A DNA stretch of 64,000 bases, from NCBI RefSeq assembly GCF_030811595.1, contig NZ_JAUSRB010000002.1, positions 4,774,001 to 4,838,000 on the forward strand. The letters are read 5' to 3'. The DNA is from Streptosporangium brasiliense. GTDB lineage: Bacteria; Actinomycetota; Actinomycetes; Streptosporangiales; Streptosporangiaceae. Position 1 is the first letter of the stretch. Each line of letters starts with the position of its first letter. The position numbers and the translations under genes were made by a program. The notes beneath the pieces are model-generated. The model was not told the origin of the DNA. It did no database searches and saw only the letters and a program-made list of their open reading frames with translations. This document shows, piece after piece, positions 1 to 9,200 of this stretch.

Positions 1-647
1 GCCGGCCTCTCGGTTCGTTCGGCAGCATGGCCGCCCAGAGCTTCCACGCGACCAAGAACGTGCAGTGCGGGGAGGGGGGCGCGCTGCTTCTGAACGACGC
101 GGATCTGGTCGCGCGAGCCGAGATCATCCGGGAGAAGGGCACCGATCGCAGCCGGTTCTTCCGCAGGCAGGTGGACAAGTACAGATGGGTCGACATCGGA
201 TCGAGCTATCTTCCGTCCGATGTTCTCGCCGCACAGCTGACCGCCCAGCTGGAGTCGTTCGGCACGGTCCAGGCCCGGCGTCATGCGGTGTGGCGCAGGT
301 ATCACGATGAACTGGCGGACTGGGGTGCGGCGAACGGGGTCGCCCAGCCGACGGTCCCGGACGGCTGCGCCCATCCGGCGCACCTGTACTATCTCCTGCT
401 TCCGGACCTGGTGAATCGGCAGGAGTTGATCGCCCACCTCTCGAAGAGGGATGTGCAGGCGGCATTCCACTACCAGCCGCTGCACTCCGCGCCCGCGGGG
501 GTGCGATACGGGCGGGCGGCCCCAGAAGGATGCCCGGTCACCGAGGAGGTCGCTGACCGCCTTGTACGGCTGCCGCTGTTCGCTGATCTGGCCGAGGCCG
601 ACGTCGACCACGTGATCGACGCCGTCCGGACCTACGAGGTGAACTGA
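1..647 (+). CDS. dTDP-4-amino-4,6-dideoxygalactose transaminase-like (WecE family), 3' part
   Basis: C-terminal 214 residues of a DegT/DnrJ/EryC1/StrS-type PLP-dependent sugar aminotransferase. The frame is open through the window edge, so the real start lies upstream; the internal ATG at 27 falls in the middle of the fold. The segment SFHATKNVQCGEGG contains the PLP-binding lysine (K in ATKN). The following IREKGTDRSRFFRRQVDKY and the IGSSYLPSD stretch align closely from memory with E. coli WecE, which transaminates dTDP-4-keto-6-deoxyglucose to dTDP-4-amino-4,6-dideoxygalactose (Fuc4N). It is followed by other glycan genes (GtrA, RmlA), which fits a dTDP-amino-sugar route. Substrate is inferred from family resemblance. 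Confidence 0.9.
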   Translation, partial: RPLGSFGSMAAQSFHATKNVQCGEGGALLLNDADLVARAEIIREKGTDRSRFFRRQVDKYRWVDIGSSYLPSDVLAAQLTAQLESFGTVQARRHAVWRRYHDELADWGAANGVAQPTVPDGCAHPAHLYYLLLPDLVNRQELIAHLSKRDVQAAFHYQPLHSAPAGVRYGRAAPEGCPVTEEVADRLVRLPLFADLAEADVDHVIDAVRTYEVN

Positions 648-870
648 CGGTCCGTGAAGCCGATCGCGCCCGGCCGGACCGTGATGCTCGCCGGTTCTCT
701 CAGGTCTCGACGAGCGACACGAACCGGGTCACGAGCGCCGGAAGAGTCCGTCCGGACGGTGACGCGCGATGACCGGAACCGTCCCTGACGCCAACCCCCG
801 GTTGATTTCCGGTGGCCGACCGTAATTCATTCGATCCCGCCGCCCGATCACGATCCGGAGTGACTGCCAT

Positions 871-1335
871 ATGGTTGAAGTCGAAAGCGGGACCGCCCAC
901 GAGAAGAATTCACGCCCCGGGTGGGGAGCTCTGGTCTCGGCATTTTGGGGCCGGCGTGTCGCGTATCTGCTGGCCAGCGCCATGACGGCGGTGGTCTATT
1001 GCGCCCTCCTGGGGCTGGGGCTGCTTGCCGTCAAAGGCCGGGTTCCTTATGTCTTCCTGCTTGTGGCCTGCCAGTTCCTCACCTCGGTGATCGTCTATCC
1101 ATGGTACAGGCTGGTGGTTTTCCGCGTTTCCGGGGAATCATGGCTCGCGGGTTACCTGAGGTTCTACGCGGTCGGATTGGGATTCCTGGTGACGTCCGTT
1201 GTCGGTGTCCCGATTCTGGTGGAATTCATCGGTATTCCAATTATGGTGGCACAGGGCCTGCTGATAGCCGTGAGTCCGCCGTTGAGCTACCTGACGCACC
1301 GGATGTGGACGTTTCCCAATCGGGAAAAATCCTAG
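871..1335 (+). CDS. GtrA-family polytopic membrane protein
   Basis: A 154-residue protein with four predicted membrane spans (about residues 30-52, 60-80, 93-115, 120-140) and charged ends, the usual size and layout of the GtrA/DPMS-like family. The YPWYRLVVFR loop and a C-terminal THRMWTF motif are typical of it. GtrA proteins are thought to help polyprenyl-phosphate-linked sugars cross the membrane together with a GtrB-type glycosyltransferase, and such an enzyme lies 2.5 kb downstream (3876-4877). The ATG is preceded by GGAG about 10 bases upstream. The 220 bases before it hold no gene that I can support. Confidence 0.85.
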   Translation: MVEVESGTAHEKNSRPGWGALVSAFWGRRVAYLLASAMTAVVYCALLGLGLLAVKGRVPYVFLLVACQFLTSVIVYPWYRLVVFRVSGESWLAGYLRFYAVGLGFLVTSVVGVPILVEFIGIPIMVAQGLLIAVSPPLSYLTHRMWTFPNREKS

Positions 1336-1468
1336 TCTTGTCAAGTTACCACACGTTCTTTGACAAAAGCGAAGGACGGCGGCGGGTTACTAAATTGGAG
1401 TTCCGCGTAAATTGAGCGTGCAGATGGTCGCTGTGGCCAAGCGCTCTTGGTGGAAGGACCCAACAACC

Positions 1469-2536
1469 ATGAAGGCACTCGTTCTAGCGGGTGGCAAGGG
1501 GACGAGGCTGCGCCCGCTGACCCACACCTCGGCGAAGCAGCTGGTCCCCGTCGCCAACAAACCGGTGCTCTACTACGGACTTGAGGCGATACGGGACGCG
1601 GGCATCAGCAACGTCGGGATCATCGTCGGCGACACGGCCCATGAGGTCCGGGAAGCGGTCGGGGACGGCTCGAAGTTCGGCCTCGACGTGACCTACATCC
1701 CCCAGGAGGCCCCTCTGGGGCTTGCGCATTGTGTCCTGATCGCTCGAGAGTTCCTCGCCGACGAGCCGTTCGTGATGTATCTGGGCGACAACTTTCTGGT
1801 GGGCGGTATCAGGGACCTGGTGGAGGCCTTCTGCGAGGCTGACAACGACGCCCAGATCCTGCTCACCAGTGTCGCCGAGCCACAACTCTACGGAATCGCC
1901 GAGCTGGGACCGGACGGCGGGATCATCGGGCTGGAGGAGAAACCGGAGCACCCGCGTAGTGACCTCGCGATCGTGGGGGTCTACACGTTCTCCCCGGCCA
2001 TCCATGAGGCGGTCAACGCGATCACACCTTCCGCCCGCGGAGAGTTGGAGATCACGGACGCCATCAAATGGCTCATCGACAACGGTGGCCGTGTCCGTTC
2101 GCACTTCGTGAGCGGCTACTGGAGAGATACCGGACGTCTGCAGGACATGCTGGAATGCAATCGCATCGTCCTGGAGGCGATCGAACCAGACATCCGGGGA
2201 ACCGTTGACGGGTTCTCGGAGGTAACGGGGCGCGTCGTCATCGAGCCCGGGGCGGTGGTGGAGAACTCGGTGATCCGAGGGCCTGCGGTCGTCGGTGCCC
2301 ACAGCAAGATAAACGGCTCGTACATCGGTCCCTACACCTCGATCGCCGAGGGCTGCGTGCTGGAGGACGCCGAGGTGCAATACAGCATAGTTCTGGGAGA
2401 ATCCGTCATCAGAGGCGTCTCAGGGCTCACATACTCCCTGATCGGCCGGAACGTCGAGGTCGTCCAGGCCAGAGGAGTGCCCAACACGCATCAACTCATG
2501 GTCGGCGACCACAGCAGGATCCAGGTGCGGGCATGA
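1469..2536 (+). CDS. rmlA: Glucose-1-phosphate thymidylyltransferase, long StrD/RmlA type
   Basis: A 355-residue nucleotidyltransferase that makes dTDP-glucose from dTTP and glucose-1-phosphate, the first step to dTDP-deoxysugars. The N-terminus MKALVLAGGKGTRLRPLT is the nucleotide-binding signature, followed by SAKQLVPVANKP. The C-terminal ~110 residues are a left-handed beta-helix-like region (repeated I/V-G-x-x-x hexapeptides), as in the long StrD-type enzymes of antibiotic clusters rather than the short E. coli RmlA. I chose ATG 1469 because GGAAGGA lies about 10 bases upstream and the family starts at MKA; an in-frame start at 1412 would add 19 unconserved residues. A TTGACA at 1360-1365 could belong to its promoter. 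Its stop overlaps the ATG of the rmlB remnant (ATGA). Confidence 0.93.
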   Translation: MKALVLAGGKGTRLRPLTHTSAKQLVPVANKPVLYYGLEAIRDAGISNVGIIVGDTAHEVREAVGDGSKFGLDVTYIPQEAPLGLAHCVLIAREFLADEPFVMYLGDNFLVGGIRDLVEAFCEADNDAQILLTSVAEPQLYGIAELGPDGGIIGLEEKPEHPRSDLAIVGVYTFSPAIHEAVNAITPSARGELEITDAIKWLIDNGGRVRSHFVSGYWRDTGRLQDMLECNRIVLEAIEPDIRGTVDGFSEVTGRVVIEPGAVVENSVIRGPAVVGAHSKINGSYIGPYTSIAEGCVLEDAEVQYSIVLGESVIRGVSGLTYSLIGRNVEVVQARGVPNTHQLMVGDHSRIQVRA

Positions 2537-2731
2537 GAATCCCTGTCCCAGGTGATCGGCTCCCGTTATGTGCGATCACTGCTGTCGGGAGGATGTCCCG
2601 GCCATGAGGATGCCCATGTGACGGTGCTGGACAAGGGCTCGGGCGAGACCTACCGCTGGAGTGCCGCGGTTCGAATCGCCCTGGCCCAGGTGGAGACTCT
2701 GACGACCCCGGGTCCGGCGGAGCCGGCTTGA
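2533..2731 (+). pseudogene. Remnant of dTDP-glucose 4,6-dehydratase gene (rmlB)
   Basis: The ATG at 2533 overlaps the rmlA stop, as expected of a coupled rmlAB pair, and gives MRIPVPG, close to the rmlB start MRILVTG. A small deletion then shifts frame, and from 2552 the +2 frame reads VIGSRYVRSLLSGGCPGHED followed by AHVTVLDK. This matches the beginning of actinobacterial RmlB (FIGSHYVR..., AHVTVLDKLTY). After VLDK the similarity stops, and about 35 unrelated codons run to a TGA at 2731. The Rossmann glycine motif is lost and about 290 residues are missing, so this copy is dead. The pathway would need another rmlB elsewhere. Confidence 0.75.
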
Positions 2732-2771
2732 CGGACGGACCCGCACCCGCCGCCGTGGGGCCTGCCGGACC

Positions 2772-3281
2772 TCATGGGCGCAGCACCGAGTAGAGGATCT
2801 GGTCGTGCCAGCCGCCGTCCCGCCATTGGGCGCGGCGCAGGATTCCCTCGCGTTCGAACCCGGCCTTCTCCAGAGCGCGTTGCTCGGCGTAGTTGGCGAT
2901 GTCGGTGAAGGACTGGATGCGCTCGGCTCGCGTGTGGGCGAACAGGTAGTCCACGAGCCGGCGCTGAGCCAGTGTCCCGATGCCTTGGCCGCGGAAGTCG
3001 GAGAAGACACAGATGCCCATCGCCCAGCACCAACACGTGGAATCCGGTCCCCAGGAGGTCTTCCACCACACCACCCATCCGGCCGGGGCACCGTCGACGT
3101 CGATGGTGAGGCGGCCGGAGTCGGTGCCGAGGAATCCGTTCTCGGCGAACTCCTGGCGGAGCCCGTGAGAAGAGCGGTGTCCGTACCACTGGAGCTCGCC
3201 TCTGAGCTCGGGGGTGGCCCGTTCCGCCTCGAAGACGTCCAGGTCCTCCTCGCGGACCGGCCTCAGTTCGATGACCTCCAT
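2772..3281 (-). CDS. GNAT-family N-acetyltransferase
   Basis: A 169-residue acetyltransferase of the RimJ/RimL-like GNAT group. It opens with IELRPVREEDLDVFEA. The acetyl-CoA binding loop is visible as DFRGQGIGTLAQRRLVDYLF (about residues 99-118), then the NYAEQRALEKAGFEREGILRR helix-strand typical of ribosomal-protein acetyltransferase relatives. ATG 3281 is preceded by a very strong GGAAGGAAGG Shine-Dalgarno; the frame extends 64 codons further upstream, but that part is Pro/Arg-rich and unconserved. It lies on the strand opposite the glycan genes. The acceptor could be an amino-sugar, but nothing in the sequence decides this. Confidence 0.85.
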   Translation of the reverse strand: MEVIELRPVREEDLDVFEAERATPELRGELQWYGHRSSHGLRQEFAENGFLGTDSGRLTIDVDGAPAGWVVWWKTSWGPDSTCWCWAMGICVFSDFRGQGIGTLAQRRLVDYLFAHTRAERIQSFTDIANYAEQRALEKAGFEREGILRRAQWRDGGWHDQILYSVLRP

Positions 3282-3875
3282 GACCTTCCTTCCGTATGGC
3301 CTGTGCAGGCCTGGTGGCAGAGCGGTTCCGAGCGGTTCCAGCGGTGCCGGCTCGGGAGGAGGCCGGTCTGACGGGTCGGTCCGGGTGGGCGCCAGGTGGA
3401 CGCGGGCCGCAGGACATCGTTCCGGACAGGAATCCATGGGGCTCTTCCAGAGCCGGTCAGGTGAGACCGGCATGCTGGAATGCGAGCCGAAACGCGTTGG
3501 CCGATGCCCACTCCACGGCCGGGGCTCCCGTTACCGGGCCATGTTATGGATCGTGACCTCTCGGAGACAAACATGCGGGAGGCGTGTCCTGAGCCGTATC
3601 GTCGGAAGGGCGCCGGCTTCATGGCACCGACCCGCATGGGGCATTGACCGGACCGCGGGCATGACCGAACGGCGGGCATGACCGAACGGCGGGCATGACC
3701 GAACCCAAACCCCGTCCCCGCAGAAGATCAACTCGATGCGAGTCGATTATTCCAAGATCATGAAATATTCAAGGGGGGCGTAGAAACTCGTGTATTCGTC
3801 CTCGGTCTCATCAATATAGTGTAAATCCGGCCCGCGGGCCCGACCGGCCGACTTGGCAGTCATGAGACTGGCACC
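3282..3875. other. 594-bp gap between divergent genes, lower GC near its right end
   Basis: No convincing gene. Open frames here on both strands are Arg/Pro/Ser-rich without recognisable motifs. The region holds a 17-bp tandem repeat at 3655-3704. The last ~130 bases before 3876 are AT-richer than the surroundings, including TATAGT at 3815-3820, and probably contain the promoter of the glycosyltransferase gene. Confidence 0.5.
3655..3704. repeat. Three tandem copies of a 17-bp unit
   Basis: The unit GCGGGCATGACCGAACG occurs at 3655-3671 and 3672-3688 exactly, and at 3689-3704 as 16 bases. It lies in a non-coding gap about 170 bp upstream of the glycosyltransferase gene. Confidence 0.9.
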
Positions 3876-4877
3876 ATGAATAGCGTATCCGTCGTAATTC
3901 CATGTTATCGATCCGAGCAGACGCTTCCGGTGCTGGTTGATCGCCTCCTTGCCGTTTTGTCAACCGCCGCCCCCGTGTCCGAGGTCATACTCGTCGTCGA
4001 CGGTTCACCAGACAGGACATGGGAGGTCGCCCAACAGCTTGCCGATCGGCATGAAACGGTCCGCGCGCTGCTGCTGGCCCGGAACTACGGGCAGCACAAC
4101 GCTCTCGTCGCCGGCATCCGCTCTGCTCGCTACGACACCGTGGTCACCATGGACGATGACCTTCAGCATCCACCGGAAGAGATCCCCGCACTCCTGGCAG
4201 GCCTCAAGCCTGACCTTGACATCGTCTACGCGGTCCCACGCGCTGGGACGCACGGATTCATACGTGATCTCGCCTCCAAGTCGCTCAAAATCGGACTCTC
4301 TGGGAGATTCGGCGAGGCAACGGGTCAAGATATTTGCGCGTTCCGCGCCTTCCGGAGCTTTTTACGCGAATCATTGGACGGAGTCGCGGGCCCGCACGCT
4401 CTGATCGACATCTCGTTCTCGTGGGCGACCATGCGGGTCGGAACCGTGCCGGTGAACATGGAACGCCGGCCCATCGGACGCTCCAATTACACCGCTCCGA
4501 TGCTCATCCGCCATGCGGTCCATGTGATGATCGGATACAGCACCATCCCGCTCCGCCTGGTCACCTACTTCGGGCTGCTGGTGGGGGCTCTCGGCGCGGT
4601 CCTCCTCACTGTCTTTCTCTGGAATTATTGGTGGGGGGACAGCACGCTCAAAGGGTTCACGTCGATAGCGTCCATGATTTCACTGTTCGCCTCTGCCCAG
4701 ATGGTCGCCCTTGGAATCATCGGGGAATATCTCGGCAGGATCCATGTGGAGCGCATGGGGCGTCCCACGTACATCGTTCGCGAACGGTCCGAAAGTCGGG
4801 ACTCACGCCTTTCGGCGACGCCTGACGTGAACGCGGAGACCCTCGTCCGCCCGGGAGTCGGCGCTCACGAACGGTAG
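3876..4877 (+). CDS. Family 2 glycosyltransferase, GtrB/polyprenyl-phosphate sugar transferase-like
   Basis: A 333-residue membrane-anchored GT2 enzyme. The GT-A domain (about residues 1-220) begins VSVVIPCYRSEQTL and carries the nucleotide-sugar and metal-binding motif TMDDDLQHPPEEIP, which in this branch is typical of dolichyl/undecaprenyl-phosphate glycosyltransferases such as GtrB and ArnC. Two membrane spans follow (about 226-250 and 262-285), then GEYLGRIHVERMGRPTY, the usual end of the family. It would load a sugar onto undecaprenyl phosphate on the cytoplasmic face, and GtrA at 871 is the natural flippase partner. The sugar is unknown. A basic C-terminal tail of ~35 residues is unconserved. 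Confidence 0.88.
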   Translation: MNSVSVVIPCYRSEQTLPVLVDRLLAVLSTAAPVSEVILVVDGSPDRTWEVAQQLADRHETVRALLLARNYGQHNALVAGIRSARYDTVVTMDDDLQHPPEEIPALLAGLKPDLDIVYAVPRAGTHGFIRDLASKSLKIGLSGRFGEATGQDICAFRAFRSFLRESLDGVAGPHALIDISFSWATMRVGTVPVNMERRPIGRSNYTAPMLIRHAVHVMIGYSTIPLRLVTYFGLLVGALGAVLLTVFLWNYWWGDSTLKGFTSIASMISLFASAQMVALGIIGEYLGRIHVERMGRPTYIVRERSESRDSRLSATPDVNAETLVRPGVGAHER

Positions 4878-4941
4878 TCAGGTCCGAGGGCCTTCCGGGA
4901 AGGCCCGTACGGAGCCCGAGCAAGTCGAAAGTGTGAGGCGT

Positions 4942-5649
4942 ATGAAACGGGTTGCGATAGTGCAGTCGAATTATATTCCATGGAAAGGATATTTCGACCT
5001 GATCGCCCACGTCGACGAGTTCATACTCCTCGACGAGGTGCAATACACCGACAGGGACTGGCGTAATCGTAATCGTATAAAGACGGCGACGGGTCCTAGA
5101 TGGCTCTCGATCCCGCTCAGGCGCGGCCCCCGGAGTCAGCTGATCAACGAAACGGTCATCGCCGACCCGGACTGGAACGTCGTACACTGGCGAGCTCTCA
5201 CGCACGCCTATCGGAGGGCCGCTTATTTCGACGAGTTCGCGCCGGTCCTGGAGCGGCTTTACCTCGGATGCCGGGGTGAACGGCTCTCCGAAATAAACCG
5301 GCATTTCCTCGAAGGGCTCTGTTCGGTCCTCGGTATCCGGGGCGATCTGCGCTGGTCCACCGACTACGTCACCACGGGATCCAAGACAGAGCGCCTCGTC
5401 GATCTGTGCCAGAAGGCGGGCGCCCATGAATATCTGACCGGTCCGGCTGCGCGGGCCTACCTCGATGAGAGCCTCTTCCGGAGAGCGGGCATCGAGTTGC
5501 GCTGGTTCGACTACTCGAATTACCCGGAATATCCACAGCTCCACCCGCCGTTCGACCACCGGGTGAGCGTCCTTGATCTCATATTCAACACGGGGCCGAA
5601 TGCCGTCGAACACCTGAAGATCGCTGCTTCTGGGCGGGCATTGCGATGA
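4942..5649 (+). CDS. WbqC-family protein
   Basis: A 235-residue member of the WbqC-like family, found in O-antigen and other glycan clusters and predicted to act in sugar modification. Family features are the start KRVAIVQSNYIPWKGYFDLI, the DEVQYTDRDWRNRNRIK block, and WLSIPL and WSTDY further on. The activity is not firmly known. ATG 4942 fits the family start and has GTGAGG just upstream; a GTG at 4933 in the same frame is possible. It follows the glycosyltransferase by 64 bases on the same strand and may be co-transcribed. It is the last clear gene of the first glycan block. Confidence 0.85.
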   Translation: MKRVAIVQSNYIPWKGYFDLIAHVDEFILLDEVQYTDRDWRNRNRIKTATGPRWLSIPLRRGPRSQLINETVIADPDWNVVHWRALTHAYRRAAYFDEFAPVLERLYLGCRGERLSEINRHFLEGLCSVLGIRGDLRWSTDYVTTGSKTERLVDLCQKAGAHEYLTGPAARAYLDESLFRRAGIELRWFDYSNYPEYPQLHPPFDHRVSVLDLIFNTGPNAVEHLKIAASGRALR

Positions 5650-6211
5650 GCGCCGGCTCGGTCCCGAGCGGAGTCGAACGCCACCTCACCCGGTAGACCG
5701 CCACACAGAGCCACCCCCGATGGCAGCCGTCGGCGGTCTGTCGCGATCGGCCGGGCGGTGTCCGGGGCCTTCCGTTCCGAGGGAGGGCGGAGGCGGACCT
5801 CCGCGCCAGTCGTCGGCGCCGCTCACCATGAAACCGCCCCGAGTCCGTGGAGCCGTCCCGGCGGACTCCCGTACCGGACGGACGGCCCTGGCGCAGATCC
5901 GGTGGCGACGGTCGGTCGCCCAGGGCTGATATTCGTCGTCGCCCACGCCCTGGCCGAGAAACACCGGCGCGGCGCCCACAACCTGGCCGCGCCCCAGGAG
6001 GTACGGAGCCGGCAGCTCGCCGGGACACCGGCCGGGAGGTCTTCGGCGAGCGCGAATTCACCGGCGGAGTCACTTCGGGAGAGCCTCTGCCTCCTCAAGG
6101 TCGAGGAGACGGCACCCGAGCTTCCACGACATCACGAGCCGGAGCGGTTCAGCCCCCGGAGCGACGCGTGGAAGCTCGGACCCGGCCAGGCCGGAATCTG
6201 CGGCCGGATTA
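5650..6211. other. 562-bp stretch without a recognisable gene
   Basis: It lies between the convergent WbqC gene and the large DUF4082 protein. Open frames exist on both strands (for example a plus-strand frame ending at 6225) but none has a ribosome site, a family motif or convincing codon pattern. A short CCGGCC-A-GGCCGG dyad near 6185-6200 could help terminate the minus-strand gene. It may be decayed coding sequence. Confidence 0.4.
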
Positions 6212-9200
6212 CTAAGGCGAAGTGAACACCACATCGACCCAGTAGTTGCTGGCTTGATAGGTCTGGGTCGGGAAGGAGTTTACGGCGTCGTATTTGTATA
6301 CGCCGTTTCCGCCTTCCGTGCCGTTCGCGAGCGCGAGGAGCGGGCCGTTCGCGTATTGCGTGGTGAAGTAGGGTCTCGTTAGCGACCAGAATCCGGATGT
6401 GGTGTGGTAGGAGGCGACGTAGGTGGTGTTGGCGGTGATTTTCACGGGGGTGGAGAAGTTCACCTGTTGCCATCCGGACGCCGTCTCGTTGGCGAAGATC
6501 GCGCTCGCGAGCAGCTCGCCAGTGCTGGTCCACAGACTTCCGGTGTGCGTCCCGGTGTTCTGTATGCCCTTGTAGAAGCGGATGCCGGTGATGCTCCCGT
6601 CCGTGGTCGTCTTGAATTTCACGCCGAGTGTGACGGGGGCGGAATCGGGCTGGGACTGGATGGCCGGGACCGCCGTGTTGTCCCACAGGCTGTTCGAGGG
6701 TGTGAACACGACATCGACCCAGTAGTTGCTGGCTTGATAGGTCTGGGTCGGGAAGGCGTTCGTGGCGCCGTATTTGTATACGCCGTTTCCGCCTTCCGCG
6801 CCGTTCGCGAGCGCGGTGAGCGGACTGTTCGTGTATTGCGTGGTGAAGTAGGGTCTCGTTATCGAATAGAAGCCGGATGTGGTGTGGTACGAGGCGACGT
6901 AGGTGGTGTTGGCGTTGATGTTCACAGGTTCGGGGAAGTTCACCTGTTGCCATCCGGACGCGGTCTCGTTGGTGAAGGTCGCGCTCGCGAGCAGCTGGCC
7001 ACTGCTGGTCCACAGACTTCCGGTGTGCGTCCCGGTGTTCTGCGAGCCCTTGTAGAAGCGGATGCCGTTGATGGTCCCGGCCGTGGCCGACCTGAATTTC
7101 ACGCCGGCCGTACCGGCAGTGGGATCGGGCTGCGATTGGATGGCCGGGACCGCCGTGTTGTCCCACAGACTGTTCGAGGGTGTGAACACGACATCGACCC
7201 AGTAGTTGCTGGCTTGATAGGTCTGGGTCGGGAAGGCGTTCGTGGCGCCGTATTTGTATACGCCGTTTCCGCCTTCCGCGCCGTTCGCGAGCGCGGTGAG
7301 CGGACTGTTCGTGTATTGCGTGGTGAAGTAGGGCCTTGTTACCGAATAGAAGCCGGATGTGCTGTGGTATGAGGCGACGTAGGTGGTGTTGGCGGCGATG
7401 CTCACGGGGGTGGGGAAGTTCACCTGTTGCCATCCGGACGCGGTCTCGTTGGTGAAGGTCGCGCTCGCGAGCAGCTGGCCACCGCTGGTCCACAGACTCC
7501 CGACGTGCGTCCCGGTGTTCTGCGTGCCCTTGTAGAAGCGGATGCCGTTGATGGTCCCGGCCGTGGCCGTCCTGAATTTCAGGCCGGCCGTACTGGCATT
7601 GGGATCGTTCTGCGACTGGATGGCCGGCACGGCCGACGACGGCCAAATGGTGCAGGAGGGGCACTCCGAGACAACGGTGACGGTTATTTGCGTCGGAGTT
7701 CCCTGGATGTTTCCGATGTCATCGACCGCTCGGGATCTGATCGTCACCGTTCCAGGGGTGGGCGTCAGCCAGTTGTACCGCCAACCGGTGCGGCCCGTTG
7801 CCTGGAACCATCTCGTTCCGCCGTCAAATGAGACCTCGACCCCGCCGACGACCCCGCCTCCGGTGTCAGCTGCCGTCCCTTGAACGGGGATGACTGTTCC
7901 AGCGGGTACGGTGCTGCCACTCGCCGGAAAAGTAATCGCTGATGTGGGTGGAGCGGTGTCTGTTGACGCGACCGCCGGAACCAGACCCGGCTGGAGGCTG
8001 GCCGGCTGGGTCTTCATGTCGGCCAGAAGGTTGACCGTCGCCTGCTGCATCCGGATGTCCGTGGGGGGTGTAGCGCCCAGGCGGCCGCCGCCGGAGGGTT
8101 TCAAATCATGGGTGTCATCGAGTCCCCAGGACCACTGGACGGTCCCCGAGCCGAAGACCAGCGCGCCACTGCTGTGCCTGTAGAGCGTAAGGCTGTGTAC
8201 CGGGTCCCCGGCGCCGTAGGTGCTGCCGAAGTTGAGCAGGTACGTTGTTGTTTTGACCACGCTCGTCCTGGAGAACTTCACCGTCCCAGCCGGTGTGGAA
8301 TCGTTGTCGGGTGCTTCGTTCCACTCGTATCCCAGTGTTCCGGCGGGGAAGACCGCACTCTCGCCGGGTTGCAGGTTGGCGATAGACGTGTTGCGCCACA
8401 GTCGCATGTCGCTGTATTCGGCGGGAACGGTGATGGAGTCGTTCGCCGGGGTGTTCACCATGTAGAACGTTCCCGTCACGGCGTTCTCGGGTCTTCCGCC
8501 GTCCGATGGAGGGGAGAAACGGGGGTCGCGCCACGTCCCTGTCCACTGCGGACTCGGGTCGATCTTGGCGTTGGCGTGAGTCTCCTTGTAGCAGACCATC
8601 GTCCGGAAAGGGGTGCCCGTCGCATCCAGAGAATTCTCCCACCTGGTTTTCCAGAAAACCTCGTTCCCGGAGAAGAAGATGAGATTGACCCCGTTGTCCC
8701 GGGCGTTCTGGATACTGCTCCGCATTTCATTGGACCAGTACTCGTCATGTCCGGAGGAGACGAATATCTTGTGTTCGAGCAGCTCCGCCCCCTGGCTGGC
8801 CATGTCGACACTGCTGGTGTAGCTGACGTCGTACCCGTTGGCCTCGATCCATCTGACCAGAGGATACTCGGCCATGAAGAAACTGCTGCGCGTGAAAAGC
8901 GGACGGTTGTAGCTGACCTTGTAGGCGCGTCCCACCGGACTACCGACATAGAGGCTGTTGCCGCCGTATTCGTTGTACGCCTGCCAGGTGGTGTCGGAGG
9001 TTTTAAGCAAGATATCCGAATTGCGGGAATCATCCCGGATGACGAATAAGATCTGGCTGACACCGGGTGTGCCGTCTTCCCGTATGATATTCGCGGCGTA
9101 GACTCCGGAAACGGCGTTGCTCGGTACTGCCCAGGAGGCGGACAGCGCCCAGTTTCCGCAGTCGATCAGGCCGGTTGTCGTGTCCCCCAAGCAGGTCGGC

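Noticed and set aside
27..29. ATG as start of the first aminotransferase gene
   Set aside because: It lies inside the conserved fold, just before the PLP lysine; the frame is open to the window edge.
6215..7655. CRISPR-like or IS repeats
   Set aside because: The 480-bp repeats are in frame and code for DUF4082 modules; no spacers or inverted ends.
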